Positions 37,602 to 46,851 are shown, numbered from the stretch's first letter. The stretch is DNA of 64,000 nt from Arthrobacter pityocampae (GCF_002927275.1 NZ_PRKW01000003.1:496001-560000), one strand, 5' to 3'. Made by a program: numbers and translations. Notes: generated by a model not told the origin, from the letters alone.

Positions 37602-38633
37602 GGGTTGATTCCTTCGTGAGAGGTGACGTGGTGAATGACGTGCTCAATGACGGTGCTGATGAAGCCGGAGCCGGATGTCCGCTCCGGGAATGCAGGTCCT
37701 CGATGATCCGCCGGACGTCGATGGAGTCCTGCGGGTCGACGGGCAGCGGCCCCTCGCCGCGCAGGGCACGCGCCAGGAGGTCGTAGAAGGCGGGATAGTC
37801 CCCGCGCTCGGCCGGAACGCGGCGCTCGGAGGTCCCGTCCGAGACGGTCCCCCAGGCCTCCTCCGGTTCGACGCCGTACTCCTCCGCGGCGGGATGGGCG
37901 CCTGCTGCCAGCGCAGGTTCCTGGCGGTCGAGCCCCTCCTTCGTACAGGCGCCGGAGGATCCGGAGACGGAGAAGCGCGCGCCGGGCCGGGCAGCGAACC
38001 CGCTCATCCACAGCCGCGAACGGACTCCCGAGGCGTGATGCAGGGAGACGAAACCGTCCTGGTCCGCCGCCGCATCCGCTGTCCTGCGATCCAGTTCGCC
38101 GTACGTCTCCCGCACCGGTCCGAACAGTCGGATGGCCTGGTCGATGAGGTGGGCTCCGAGGTCGTGGAGGATGCCGCCGCCCTCCGCGACGGTCGCGGTG
38201 TCACGCCAGGTGCCGAAGCCACCCTGCCGCCACCATTCGAAGCGGCTCTCGAACGTGTGGACGTCCCCCAGCTCGCCGGCGGCGTGGAGCGTCCCGAGCG
38301 TCAGGAAGTCCGCGTCCCACCGGCGGTTCTGGAAGACGGTCAGCAGCACGCCGGCCTCGGCCGCCTCCCGCACCAGGATGGTGCCTTCGGCGCTCGTGGG
38401 GACGAACGGCTTGTCGGCGACGACGTGGAGGCCGCGCGCGAAGGCCAGCCGCGCCTGCTCGGCGTGCGTTCCCGGCGGAGTGCCGAGCACGACGACGTCC
38501 AGCTCGACCTCCCGGCGTCGATCAGCGCGAACAGTTCGGCTGGGGTGACGACGATCCGGGCGGCGGGATAGCTCGTCCGGGTGCGCATCATGTCCGGGTA
38601 CTCCAAGGGTCTGTGGTGGGGGTCAAGGTCCAT
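37588..38633 (-). pseudogene. Broken Gfo/Idh/MocA-family oxidoreductase
   Basis: Translation in one frame from ~38633 gives MDLDPHHRPLEYPDM...VVTPAELFALIDAG. From ~38515 a second frame continues with ELDVVVLGTPPGTHAEQARLAF, VVADKPF (the family EKP-like motif), GGGILHDLGAHLIDQA and the beta-sheet dimer domain. The join at ~38509-38518 (GGGAGG on the minus strand) looks like a one-base loss. The N-terminal Rossmann GxGxxG (~35-40 residues) is also missing upstream, where the LacI promoter begins. The remaining 300-residue frame overlaps the FAD enzyme start by 14 bases. A sequencing error could explain the shift but not the missing N terminus. Confidence 0.75.
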
Positions 38634-38667
38634 GCTCGCCGCCCGCATTGGGCCGGCCCTGCTTTGG

Positions 38668-38705
38668 GAGTCCCGTCTCACCTGCCTAGAATGAGACCGG
38701 ACTCA
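38668..38705. promoter_or_regulatory. Two operator-like sites upstream of the second LacI gene
   Basis: GAGTCCCGTCTCA (38668-38680) and TGAGACCGGACTCA (38692-38705) are related in inverted orientation, each an imperfect palindrome around CCSG. They lie 63-100 bp before the LacI ATG and adjoin the truncated Gfo/Idh gene. They are probably autoregulatory sites, and differ from the TGATACCGGTATCA sites. Confidence 0.5.
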
Positions 38706-38767
38706 CACGGGTTGCTGAAGAACGTACCCCGCGCTTAGGCGCTGGTCAACTGTTTCGAAAGGGCTTC

Positions 38768-39850
38768 ATGGAATCAGTCTCCCGCTACACGACAGTGGCC
38801 GATGTGGCGCGCCTCGCCCAGGTCTCGAAGGCCCAGGCGGCCCGCGCACTCGGGGGTTACGGAGCCGTCAGCGACGAGGTGCGCTCCCGCGTCCTGGCCG
38901 CTGCCGAGACGCTGCAGTACCACCCCAACGAGCTGGCCCGGAGCATGAACACCGGCCGCTCGAAGACGATCGGCGTCGTCGTCGGGGACATCGAGAACCC
39001 CTACTTCAGCCTCGCCCTGCGCGGCATCTACGACACCTCGAAAGCCGGCGGCTTCGACGTCATCCTGATCAACACCGGCGAGGACCTCGCCACCGAGATC
39101 GACGCCGTCCACGTCCTCCTGGACAAGCGGGTGGACGGGATGATCGTCGCGCCCGTCACCAGGTCCTCCAGCACGCACCTCAACCGCGTCGTCGAGTCGG
39201 GACGCCCGGTCGTCCTGCTGGACCGGAAGCTGCCGAACCTGCCCGTGGATTCCGTCGTCGCAGAGATGCGGCAGGTGTCATACGAGGCGGCGCGCCACCT
39301 GCTCGACGAGGGGCACACGCGGGTCGGCTACATCTCCTCCCTCGACGTGGGCGGTGCCGATTTCGCCGCGGACCTGGACCTCGGCACCAATCCCGTGACA
39401 GAGAGGATCGCCGGCATCCGCCGGGCCTTCGAGGAGGCCGGGGTGCCCCTGCCGGCCGACCTAATCCGCCTCGGGGCAGGCAGGCAGTACAGCATCGGTG
39501 ATGTGGTGCACGCGCTGGTCACCGGGCCGGATCCCGCCACCGCGATCGTCGCCTCGGACAGTGTGATCGCCCTCGAGGTCCTCGCGGAACTCCAGCGCGC
39601 TGGCGTACGGATTCCCGACGACGTCTCGTTCCTCATGTTCGACGAGTTGCCCTGGGCCGGGTTGATGACGCCGCCGATCACGGTGGTCGCCCAGCCCGTG
39701 TACGACCAGGGCGTCGCTGCCGCGAAGCTGCTGCTCCGGCGCATCGGGGGGGACCGAAGCGAGCCCGAGCACCTGACGCTGCCGTCGCGGCTCATCCGCC
39801 GGGAATCCGTCGCACCGGTCGGTTCCGCGGAGGTTCCCGCTTCGGCCTGA
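38768..39850 (+). CDS. LacI-family transcriptional regulator
   Basis: This is a 360-residue protein. The HTH is VADVARLAQVSKAQAARALGGYG, with hinge HPNELARSMNTG, and the effector domain starts KTIGVVVGDIENPYFSLALRG. It is closely similar in layout to the LacI at 35311-36438, with a shared ARxLGGYGxVS recognition-helix region, suggesting duplication. GAAAGGG lies 5 bases before the ATG. The target may be the broken Gfo/Idh and FAD-oxidase operon on the opposite strand (inference). Confidence 0.88.
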   Translation: MESVSRYTTVADVARLAQVSKAQAARALGGYGAVSDEVRSRVLAAAETLQYHPNELARSMNTGRSKTIGVVVGDIENPYFSLALRGIYDTSKAGGFDVILINTGEDLATEIDAVHVLLDKRVDGMIVAPVTRSSSTHLNRVVESGRPVVLLDRKLPNLPVDSVVAEMRQVSYEAARHLLDEGHTRVGYISSLDVGGADFAADLDLGTNPVTERIAGIRRAFEEAGVPLPADLIRLGAGRQYSIGDVVHALVTGPDPATAIVASDSVIALEVLAELQRAGVRIPDDVSFLMFDELPWAGLMTPPITVVAQPVYDQGVAAAKLLLRRIGGDRSEPEHLTLPSRLIRRESVAPVGSAEVPASA

Positions 39851-39934
39851 CCCGCTCGTCCATCTGACCGCCCTCCCGGGCGCCGGATCCGCGATAATGG
39901 CCTGAGGACACCACCCGCTACCCGGAGGACCACC

Positions 39935-40780
39935 ATGAAGATCGCACTGCTCGGCGTAGGACGCATGGGCCACGAACTCGGCGTGCACCTGCTGCAGGCC
40001 GGCCACGAGGTCACGGCCTGGAACAGGACGGCGAGCGCCGTGGATCGCCTGCACGACGCGGGCGCCGCCCGGGCGGCTGAGGCCCAGGACGCGGTGCGGG
40101 AGGCCGACGTCGTAATGACGGTGCTCTTCGGACCGGACACGGTCCGCGAGGTGGTGCTCTCCGGGCTCGAGATCCCGGCCGACGCCGTGTGGTTGGACAT
40201 CACCACGGTCTCCCCCGAGGACGCGCGCGAATTCGCCGACTACGCAGCGGCCGCGGGCATCCGTTACGTCCACGGGCCGGTGATCGGCAGCCTCGCGCCG
40301 GCGCGGGCGGGCACGCTCGGGGTCCTCCTCGGCGGCGCGGCGGCGGACGTCGACGTCGTCGAACCCCTCGCCGCGCTGTGGGGCGATGCCGGGCGCCTGC
40401 GCCGCGTCGCGACGCCGGCGGATGCCGCCACCGGGAAGCTTCTCGCGAACCTCGCCCTCGGCATCACGCTCCAGGGCCTGGTGGAAGCCCTGCGCCTCGG
40501 CCGGGCCAACGGGCTCGACGCCGCCGCGGTCCTGGGCCTGCTCGAGGGCACCGGCCTGGGCGCCATCGCCGGGATGAAGGGGCCGTCCATCCTCGACGGA
40601 ACGTTCGGCGATACCCAGTTCTCCGCGGACCTGCTCGCCAAGGATGCCCGCCTCATGCTGCGCTCCACCCCCGATCCCCTGCCCGCGGTGACGGCACTCC
40701 TGCAATCCCTCACCGAGGCCCAGCGTGCCGGTGCGGGCGACGACGACATCGCCGTGGTCACCAGGCCCGAACTGGGGTAG
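39935..40780 (+). CDS. NAD(P)-dependent 3-hydroxyisobutyrate-dehydrogenase-like protein
   Basis: This is a 281-residue protein. The Rossmann motif IALLGVGRMGHELGVHLLQAGHEV is followed by WNRTASAVDRL (NADP-type Arg), then DITTVSPEDAREFA and GPVIGSLAPARAGTLGVLLGG (substrate loop). The catalytic-Lys helix is ATGKLLANLALG, where the usual KxxxN fits K-LLA-N. GGAGGACCACC precedes the ATG. It is one of the beta-hydroxyacid dehydrogenase/imine-reductase-like family; the substrate is unknown. Confidence 0.85.
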   Translation: MKIALLGVGRMGHELGVHLLQAGHEVTAWNRTASAVDRLHDAGAARAAEAQDAVREADVVMTVLFGPDTVREVVLSGLEIPADAVWLDITTVSPEDAREFADYAAAAGIRYVHGPVIGSLAPARAGTLGVLLGGAAADVDVVEPLAALWGDAGRLRRVATPADAATGKLLANLALGITLQGLVEALRLGRANGLDAAAVLGLLEGTGLGAIAGMKGPSILDGTFGDTQFSADLLAKDARLMLRSTPDPLPAVTALLQSLTEAQRAGAGDDDIAVVTRPELG

Positions 40781-40847
40781 CCCCACCGCCCGGTCCAGCC
40801 GGAAAAGGCCTGTCTGGATGTCGGTGGCTCTGGGTACCGTAGCTGGT

Positions 40848-41297
40848 ATGGCTACCCCAGACACCCCCGGTCCCGATTCCACCCACCAGCGCCCCGACGG
40901 CGTCTCCGACCTCACCGTCGAGGCACTCGGAAAACTCTCCGAAGCCCTCGAGGTCGTGGAGCATGCCCGCGGCTACCTCTACGGCTTCCACCGCCTCACC
41001 GGCAAGGCCGACCTCAACCTCTCCGACGCCGAGGACCTCTTCCGCAAGGCCGGGCACACCGAGCTCGCCGACAAGCTCGCCACTGAGATCATCGGCCGCA
41101 ACGTGATCGAGGGGCGGTGGACCTTCCAGATCATGGAGGACTACGACGACCACTACTACTCCGAGTTCAAGTCCTTCGAGAAGGAGGCGCGCGATTCCCT
41201 CGTCGAGGGCAAACGCCACCTCTTCGAAGCGGAGATGAAGGAGGAGCGCCGCACCAAGGGCCAGAAGCACCACGAGGCGCTGCCGCCCGAGGCCTGA
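40848..41297 (+). CDS. Conserved acidic hypothetical protein
   Basis: This is a 149-residue soluble protein, helical and rich in Glu/Asp/Lys/His. It has a disordered N terminus (TPDTPGPDSTHQRPDG) and a core with ALEVVEHARGYLYGFHRLTG and MEDYDDHYYSEFKSF. It has no signal or membrane segment. I do not recognise a named family; it resembles actinobacterial hypothetical proteins. The start is at ATG 40848, with only GT-rich sequence upstream. It lies 30 bp before the acyl-CoA-dehydrogenase-like gene. Confidence 0.7.
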   Translation: MATPDTPGPDSTHQRPDGVSDLTVEALGKLSEALEVVEHARGYLYGFHRLTGKADLNLSDAEDLFRKAGHTELADKLATEIIGRNVIEGRWTFQIMEDYDDHYYSEFKSFEKEARDSLVEGKRHLFEAEMKEERRTKGQKHHEALPPEA

Positions 41298-41327
41298 GGA
41301 ACGAACGGGCATCAGTAGACTTCGATC

Positions 41328-42422
41328 ATGTTGCGCTCCGACGATCGGCCCTCCGTCACGCCTGCCCCGGAGCACACCGGATCCCAATCTGCGGGCGGCA
41401 CCAGCCTGGACTTCCTCGCCGACCGCGTCGACGCGGTACGTGGCTCCCTCCCGCGCACCCTCGCCCTCGCCGGAGAGCTGGGCACCGCCGTGCCCCTGCC
41501 GGGATCAGGCAGGACCGCCCTCACCTGGCAGTTCCTCACCACCCTCGCTGCCGAGGACCTCACGGTGGCGCGCGTCGTCGAACCCCACCTCGATGCCCTC
41601 GCCATCCTCGACCAGGCCGGGATGAGCTCCCCTGCCGGACCGGCGGGCCTGCCCGGCGGTACATGGGGCGTGTTCGCGGCGGAAGGGCCCGGCGTGGCAG
41701 TCATGGCGTCGGAGGAACAGGATGGCACCTGGACCCTCACGGGGACTAAGCCCTGGTGTTCCCTCGCGGAGCACCTCGACTCCGCGATCGTCACCGCGCA
41801 CGTGCGTGACGGGAAGCGCCGGGCCTTCGCCGTGGACCTCCGCGCCGACGGCGTCACGCCCGAGCCGGCCGGTGCGTGGGTCAGCCACGGCCTCGCGACG
41901 GTGACCAGCTGCCCGGTGCGCTTCGACGCCGCCGTGGCCGTCCCGGTCGGGGACGCCGACTGGTACCTCACCCGCGACGGCTTCGCCTGGGGCGGGATCG
42001 GCGTCGCGGCCTGCTGGTACGGCGGCGCCCTGGGCGTGGCCCGCACCCTCCTCGCCGCATCCCGGCACCGAACCCCGGACCAGATCGCGCTGATGCATCT
42101 CGGTCGCGTGGACGCCGCCCTGCACGGCACGCGGACGGCACTCGCCGCAGCAGCGGACGCCGTCGACGACGGACGCGCCAGCGGCCAGGAGGGCGCGCTG
42201 CTCGCGGCCCGCGTGCGCTCCCTCGCGTTCGACGGCGCGGAGCGCGTACTCGAGGCGGCCGCCCACGCGCTCGGCCCGGCGCCGCTGGCGTTCGACGAGC
42301 GCCATGCCGCCCGGGTCGCCGACCTGCACCTCTACCTGCGCCAGCACCACGCCGAACGCGACGACGCCTCACTGGGCCGGCGCATCCTCGAGGGAACGCT
42401 GCAGGGAGGCGCGCAGTGGTGA
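41328..42422 (+). CDS. Acyl-CoA dehydrogenase-like protein
   Basis: This is a 364-residue protein with the acyl-CoA dehydrogenase fold: an N-terminal helical part, middle FAD-facing strands (WTLTGTKPWCSLAEHLDSAIVTA) and a C-terminal helical bundle (GRVDAALHGTRTALAAAADAVDD ... LHLYLRQHHAERDDASLG). It is shorter than typical family members, and I do not find the usual catalytic Glu context. It overlaps the next gene by GTGA (42419-42422). It may be a specialised flavoprotein of the coupled module. Confidence 0.8.
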   Translation: MLRSDDRPSVTPAPEHTGSQSAGGTSLDFLADRVDAVRGSLPRTLALAGELGTAVPLPGSGRTALTWQFLTTLAAEDLTVARVVEPHLDALAILDQAGMSSPAGPAGLPGGTWGVFAAEGPGVAVMASEEQDGTWTLTGTKPWCSLAEHLDSAIVTAHVRDGKRRAFAVDLRADGVTPEPAGAWVSHGLATVTSCPVRFDAAVAVPVGDADWYLTRDGFAWGGIGVAACWYGGALGVARTLLAASRHRTPDQIALMHLGRVDAALHGTRTALAAAADAVDDGRASGQEGALLAARVRSLAFDGAERVLEAAAHALGPAPLAFDERHAARVADLHLYLRQHHAERDDASLGRRILEGTLQGGAQW

Positions 42423-43786
42423 GCTTCACGCACGACGGCGAGGGGACACCGGAGAGCCACTGGCGCACCTGGGAGCACGATCGCGAACCCGGCGGCGATC
42501 TCCAGGTCGAGGAGCTCTTCGACGGGCGGCTGCCCTCCCGGTTCATCCTCCTCGCCGCACACCCCGACGACGAGACGCTCGGCGCCGGCGGCCTGCTCTC
42601 CCGGCTGGCCCGCGACGGCGTGCGATGCGACGTCGTCGTCCTCAGCGACGGCGAGGCGTCCCATCCGTCCTCCCCCACCCACTCCCCGCAACAGCTGGCG
42701 GAGCTGCGGCGCACCGAGGTGACGAACGCCCTGCAGGTCCTGGCCCCGGCCGCCCGGCTGATCTTCGAAGGCCTGCCCGACGGCGGGGTCACGCCCGGGG
42801 ACGTCGCGGCGGTCCTGGCCCGCGAGCTCGACGACGACGAAACCGCCCGCACCCTGGTGGCCGCACCCTGGCGCCACGACGGGCACGCCGACCACGACGC
42901 CGTCGGTGCCGCCGCGGCGCAGTTCTGCAGCGACCGCGCCATCACGCTGCTCGAGTACCCCGTCTGGCTCTGGCACTGGGGCACCGCGGAGGAGCAGGCG
43001 GACCAGCTCGCCGACCTGTCGCTGTACCACCTCGGCGCCGAGGAGCACGCGCGCAAGGGTTCCGCCCTCGCCACGCACGTCTCCCAGACCCTGCCGCTGT
43101 CGGACGCGCCGGGCGACGAGGTCCTGCTGACCCCCGGCGTCCTCGAGCACTTCAGCCGCAGCTTCGAAGCCTTCTTCGTCACCGGCGTGCCGTCGGCCTT
43201 CGAGCGGCTGCACCGCGACCGCCCCGACCCGTGGGAGGTCGCCGAGCGGTTCTACGAGCAGCGCAAGCGTGCCCTGACCATCGCCGGCCTGCCGCGGCCG
43301 CGCTTCTGCCGGACCCTGGAGATCGGGTCATCGGTCGGAGCCCTCACCAGGGACCTCGCCGCCGTGTCGGACAACCTGCTCGCCCTCGACACCAGCGAGA
43401 CGGCGGTGCGTCGCACCAACGAGGCGGTCATCCAGCACGCCGCGGCCTATGCGAGGCTCGCGACCGTCCCGCGGGACTGGCCCCGTGAGGACGGGCCGTT
43501 CGACCTCATCGTGCTCTCGGAGACGGGCTACTTCCTGTCCTCGGACCAGCTCGACGAGGTCATCCGGCTCATCAGGGCATCGCTCGACGACGACGGCGTG
43601 CTGGTCCTGTGCCACTGGCGCCACCCCGTCGAGGGCTGGGAGCTGGACGGGGACACCGTCCACCAGCGCGTCCGTGAGCAGTCCGGACTCACCACGCTCT
43701 CCCTCCACACCGAGGAGGACTTCCTCCTCGAGATCCTCGTCCCTGCGCCTGCCATGTCCGTCGCCCGACGCGAGGGCCTGGTGTGA
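42419..43786 (+). CDS. PIG-L deacetylase / SAM methyltransferase fusion
   Basis: This is a 455-residue two-domain protein. Residues ~38-250 form a PIG-L/LmbE zinc deacetylase with AAHPDDETLGAGG (46-58) and the distal metal site WRHDGHADHD (151-160). Residues ~290-445 form a class I methyltransferase with motif I LEIGSSVGALTRDLA, LALDTSETAVRR, and motif IV-like FDLIVLSETGYFL (NodS-like). It is coupled at both ends by 4-base overlaps. It presumably deacetylates an N-acetylated sugar conjugate and methylates the product. The substrate is unknown. Confidence 0.88.
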   Translation: MSFTHDGEGTPESHWRTWEHDREPGGDLQVEELFDGRLPSRFILLAAHPDDETLGAGGLLSRLARDGVRCDVVVLSDGEASHPSSPTHSPQQLAELRRTEVTNALQVLAPAARLIFEGLPDGGVTPGDVAAVLARELDDDETARTLVAAPWRHDGHADHDAVGAAAAQFCSDRAITLLEYPVWLWHWGTAEEQADQLADLSLYHLGAEEHARKGSALATHVSQTLPLSDAPGDEVLLTPGVLEHFSRSFEAFFVTGVPSAFERLHRDRPDPWEVAERFYEQRKRALTIAGLPRPRFCRTLEIGSSVGALTRDLAAVSDNLLALDTSETAVRRTNEAVIQHAAAYARLATVPRDWPREDGPFDLIVLSETGYFLSSDQLDEVIRLIRASLDDDGVLVLCHWRHPVEGWELDGDTVHQRVREQSGLTTLSLHTEEDFLLEILVPAPAMSVARREGLV

Positions 43787-44469
43787 TCCCCGGGCAGGTG
43801 GCCGTCGTCGTGCCCGCCCGCAACGAGGAGGAACAGCTCGCCGCCTGCCTCGCCTCGCTCGACGCGGCCCGCACCTACCTCCTCCGCACGATCCCGAGGA
43901 TCCTGGTCTCCGTGACCGTGGTCCTCGACCGCTGCACGGACCGGTCGGCCGCCGAGGCACGCACCGTGCCGGGCATCTCCGTCATCTCGGGGAGCTTCGG
44001 CTCCGTCGGGGCAGCCCGCGACGCCGGCGTGCGCTTCGCGGTCGCGAAGTCCCGCAGCCTGCCGCTGCGCACCTGGATCGCAAACACCGACGCCGATTCC
44101 ACGGTGCCGCGGGACTGGCTCGTCCAGCACCACCGCCTCGGCGGTGACCACGACCTCGTCCTCGGAACGGTCCGGCCCACGCTGACGCCCGACAACGGCG
44201 AACGGCTCCGGCTGTGGTCCACGGCCTACGTGCCCGACGACGGGCACCACCACGTGCACGGCGCCAACCTCGGGATCCGGGGAAGCACCTATCAGGAGCT
44301 CGGCGGGTTCGGCCCGCTAGAGCAGGACGAGGACGTCGATTTCGTGCAGCGGGCCAAGGCGGGCGGCGCGCGGTGGACCGCCTCCGGAGCACTGACCGTC
44401 ACGACGTCGTCGCGCACCGTGGGCCGGGTGCCGGCGGGTTTCTCCACCTACCTCAGCGGGCTCGGCTGA
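43783..44469 (+). CDS. GT2 family glycosyltransferase
   Basis: This is a 228-residue soluble GT-A domain. VVVPARNEEEQLAACLASL is at the N terminus, WIANTDADSTVP supplies the DxD, and NLGIRGSTYQELGGFGPLEQDEDVDF carries the acceptor/catalytic ED region. Short length and no membrane segments fit a single-sugar transferase. Its GTG overlaps the upstream stop (GTGTGA). It completes a three-gene module with the ACAD-like and PIG-L/methyltransferase genes. Confidence 0.88.
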   Translation: MIPGQVAVVVPARNEEEQLAACLASLDAARTYLLRTIPRILVSVTVVLDRCTDRSAAEARTVPGISVISGSFGSVGAARDAGVRFAVAKSRSLPLRTWIANTDADSTVPRDWLVQHHRLGGDHDLVLGTVRPTLTPDNGERLRLWSTAYVPDDGHHHVHGANLGIRGSTYQELGGFGPLEQDEDVDFVQRAKAGGARWTASGALTVTTSSRTVGRVPAGFSTYLSGLG

Positions 44470-44588
44470 GGTAGGTGCCGGCGGCTTTTACGAATCGTCT
44501 GCGGTATCTGCTAGAACAAGTGATGTCACGGAACGGGTCTCGCTGGGAGCAGGCCGACGTGGCCGCTTTTCTTCGGGGGATGGACATC

Positions 44589-45815
44589 ATGCGATTCGGC
44601 GACATGCTGCGCGAGGCGCGCACCACTGCAGGGCTCACGCAGGCGGAACTGGGAGACGGGGTCTACTCGACCCATTTCGTCTCCCTGCTCGAGCGTGGAC
44701 TGCGCCAGCCCACACCCGACATGGTGCAGCACTTCGCCGTGCGGCTCGGCATGGACGCCGCGACCCTGAACTGGTGGGTGGAACAGCCGGCCGCCGACGA
44801 CCAGCCAGGCCTCACCACGGCCATGTTCGCCGCCAACTACGCACGCGACATGCACGACAACGCTCTGGCGGCCTGCGAGGCCGAGCACGCCGCGGGCATC
44901 GCGTACGAGCAGCGGAACGCTCCGGTGTGGTGGGACATGTCCATGCTCCAGGCGCAGTCGCTGATCAGCCTGCGTCGGCTCGACGAGGCGGAGACGGTCC
45001 TCCTGACCATGGACCGGTCGTCGCTGATGGCTGCCACACCCGAGCTGCGGTCGATCGTCCAGGGGCGGTTGTCCACCATCGCGCGGAGTTCGGGACGGCT
45101 GGCGGAAGCCGTGGATCTCGCACACCGGTCGGTGGAGTTCGCCGCCGGGCTCCCGAACCATGCGCCGGCCCGCCTGCAGGCCGCCTTCATCCTCATCGCC
45201 GCGCTCTCCGTCAAGGGCGAGTTGGACGAGGCCTGGGACGTGGCGACGAGCCTGGACATCACCGACGGGACGTCCCCCGCCCCCTCCCTGTTGATCGCCC
45301 GAGGAGCGTGGGCGATCGGCAACGTCGCCTTCCGTCGCGGGGACCCGGAGGTCGGCGAGAAGTACTACGCCCTCGCGGGCGACCTGCTGTTACCGCAGGC
45401 CGACCTGCAGACCTGGACGGAGTTCCATGGCGCCAGCGCCTCCTACAGGCTGCTCGCCGGCTTCGTCGACGATTCCGTCCGGGCGTCGATCGCCAACGCG
45501 GAACTCGGGCTCCAGATCGTGGGCACCGAGGTCCAGAGGCTGGAACTCGCACTCGCGCAGGCCAAGCTCGCCGTCCTAACGGTAGACCTCGACACCGCCG
45601 AGAGGCTGTTGAAAGGGCTGATCGACCAGCGCCACCTGCTCCATTTCGAAGCCGAGACGGAGCTCGAGGAGTGCCTCGGGCTGTACTACGCGGCCCGCGA
45701 ATCCCCGAAGCAGGCCGCCCACCACCTGAGTACTGCTGCCCGACTGCACTCCGAGGCCGGCGCGGACGAGAAGGCACGTGAGCTCATGGACCAGGTCCGG
45801 GGCCTCTCCGGCTGA
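44589..45815 (+). CDS. XRE-family regulator with TPR-like C-terminal region
   Basis: This protein of ~408 residues has an N-terminal HTH_XRE (MRFGDMLREARTTAGLTQAELGDGVYSTHFVSLLERGLRQPTP), followed by ~300 residues of paired helices resembling TPR repeats, as in peptide- or ligand-sensing regulators. The frame is open from 44475. The stretch 44490-44520 looks like a promoter (GGTATCTGCTAGAAC), and GGGG lies 9 bases before ATG 44589, so I place the start there (44580 or 44523 possible). Targets are unknown. Confidence 0.8.
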   Translation: MRFGDMLREARTTAGLTQAELGDGVYSTHFVSLLERGLRQPTPDMVQHFAVRLGMDAATLNWWVEQPAADDQPGLTTAMFAANYARDMHDNALAACEAEHAAGIAYEQRNAPVWWDMSMLQAQSLISLRRLDEAETVLLTMDRSSLMAATPELRSIVQGRLSTIARSSGRLAEAVDLAHRSVEFAAGLPNHAPARLQAAFILIAALSVKGELDEAWDVATSLDITDGTSPAPSLLIARGAWAIGNVAFRRGDPEVGEKYYALAGDLLLPQADLQTWTEFHGASASYRLLAGFVDDSVRASIANAELGLQIVGTEVQRLELALAQAKLAVLTVDLDTAERLLKGLIDQRHLLHFEAETELEECLGLYYAARESPKQAAHHLSTAARLHSEAGADEKARELMDQVRGLSG

Positions 45816-45886
45816 CCCGCACCACCCACAGCACTCGCGACACCCTGCCGCGCGGGCCTACCACGGTGGGAGTGCGCGACCTGCCG

Positions 45887-46294
45887 CTAGGACATCGAGC
45901 CGAGCAGTGCGGCGCACGCTTCTTCGCAGCGACGGCACGCCTCGGCGCAGACCCTGCAGTGCTCGTGCATCCCCGCGTGCCCGGCACACTCGTCACCGCA
46001 GGTCCGGCAGGCCGTCCGGCAGGCCTCGAGCAGAGCGCGGGTCACGGCGGCGTCATAGCTCGTCTGCCGGGACAGCACCCGTCCGGTTGTCGCGCAGATA
46101 TCGGCGCAGTCGAGATCCGTCCGGATGCAACTGCGCAGCTCGGCCACCATGTCCTCGGCCAGGCAGGCATCCGCGCATGCGGTGCAGGTCTGGGAACAGT
46201 CGAAGCAGGCCTCGATGCACCGGGCGAGCAGATCGCTGTCGAAACCGTCGCGATCCTTCGGATAGGTGTCGAGCATGGTGCGGGCGTTGGACAT
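45887..46294 (-). CDS. Four-helix-bundle copper-binding protein (Csp/DUF326-like)
   Basis: This is a 135-residue protein with 18 Cys in CxxxC/CxxC patterns along helices (RCIEACFDCSQTCTACADAC ... CRVCAEACRRCEEAC). This is the signature of copper storage proteins that bind many Cu(I) ions in a four-helix bundle. There is no Tat or Sec signal, so it is the cytosolic (Csp3-like) type. GAAGGAGAG precedes the ATG. No copper exporter gene is adjacent. Confidence 0.9.
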   Translation of the reverse strand: MSNARTMLDTYPKDRDGFDSDLLARCIEACFDCSQTCTACADACLAEDMVAELRSCIRTDLDCADICATTGRVLSRQTSYDAAVTRALLEACRTACRTCGDECAGHAGMHEHCRVCAEACRRCEEACAALLGSMS

Positions 46295-46368
46295 GATTCT
46301 CTCCTTCGGTCGGTTCCGGGTATGAGGTCCTGAGGTCGTTCGACAGTACGCTTAGCAGCTGGAGGGTG

Positions 46369-46851
46369 TCACGGTCCCGGGCGGAAGCGCCGGATGCTGT
46401 AGCCGATGAATGCGCCGGCCAGCACGCCGGAGAGGATCAGGCTGGATCCGGCACTCCATCCGCCCGGCAGCCACCACCGCTCCGCGAGCGGCCACCAGCC
46501 GGGAGCCGGTGGCTGGACGATCCACGGAACGCCGAGCAGAACCAGACCGAGCGCCCCGGAGACGCTGAAGGTGATGTTGCGCGTGCTCTGCACCCCCTGG
46601 GCTGCGGCGGCGAAGGCCTTCCGCTTCACCGGCCGGAGCCACCGCCGCGCCCAGGCGTACTGCTGGGCGAGGACGGTCAACCCCGCGACGAGGGCCAGCA
46701 GGCCCGGGCCCGGAAGGACGAGGGCCGCGAGGCCGGCCAGCACCAGGAGCCATCCGACCACCAGTCCGAGAACGCGGGCAGCGCCCCGGGGCATGGTCCG
46801 GCCCGCGAGGACGGAGCCCGTGCGGCGCCGCTGTCGGGGAACCCTCGACAT
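46369..46851 (-). CDS. PGPGW-family transmembrane protein
   Basis: This is a 160-residue protein with an Arg-rich N terminus (RVPRQRRRTG). Membrane helices LGLVVGWLLVLAGLAALV-LPGPGLL-ALVAGLTVLA carry the PGPG family motif. Two more helices (~93-110, 133-150) follow. The function of this actinobacterial family is unknown. It is divergent from the GlsB-like gene. Confidence 0.78.
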   Translation of the reverse strand: MSRVPRQRRRTGSVLAGRTMPRGAARVLGLVVGWLLVLAGLAALVLPGPGLLALVAGLTVLAQQYAWARRWLRPVKRKAFAAAAQGVQSTRNITFSVSGALGLVLLGVPWIVQPPAPGWWPLAERWWLPGGWSAGSSLILSGVLAGAFIGYSIRRFRPGP

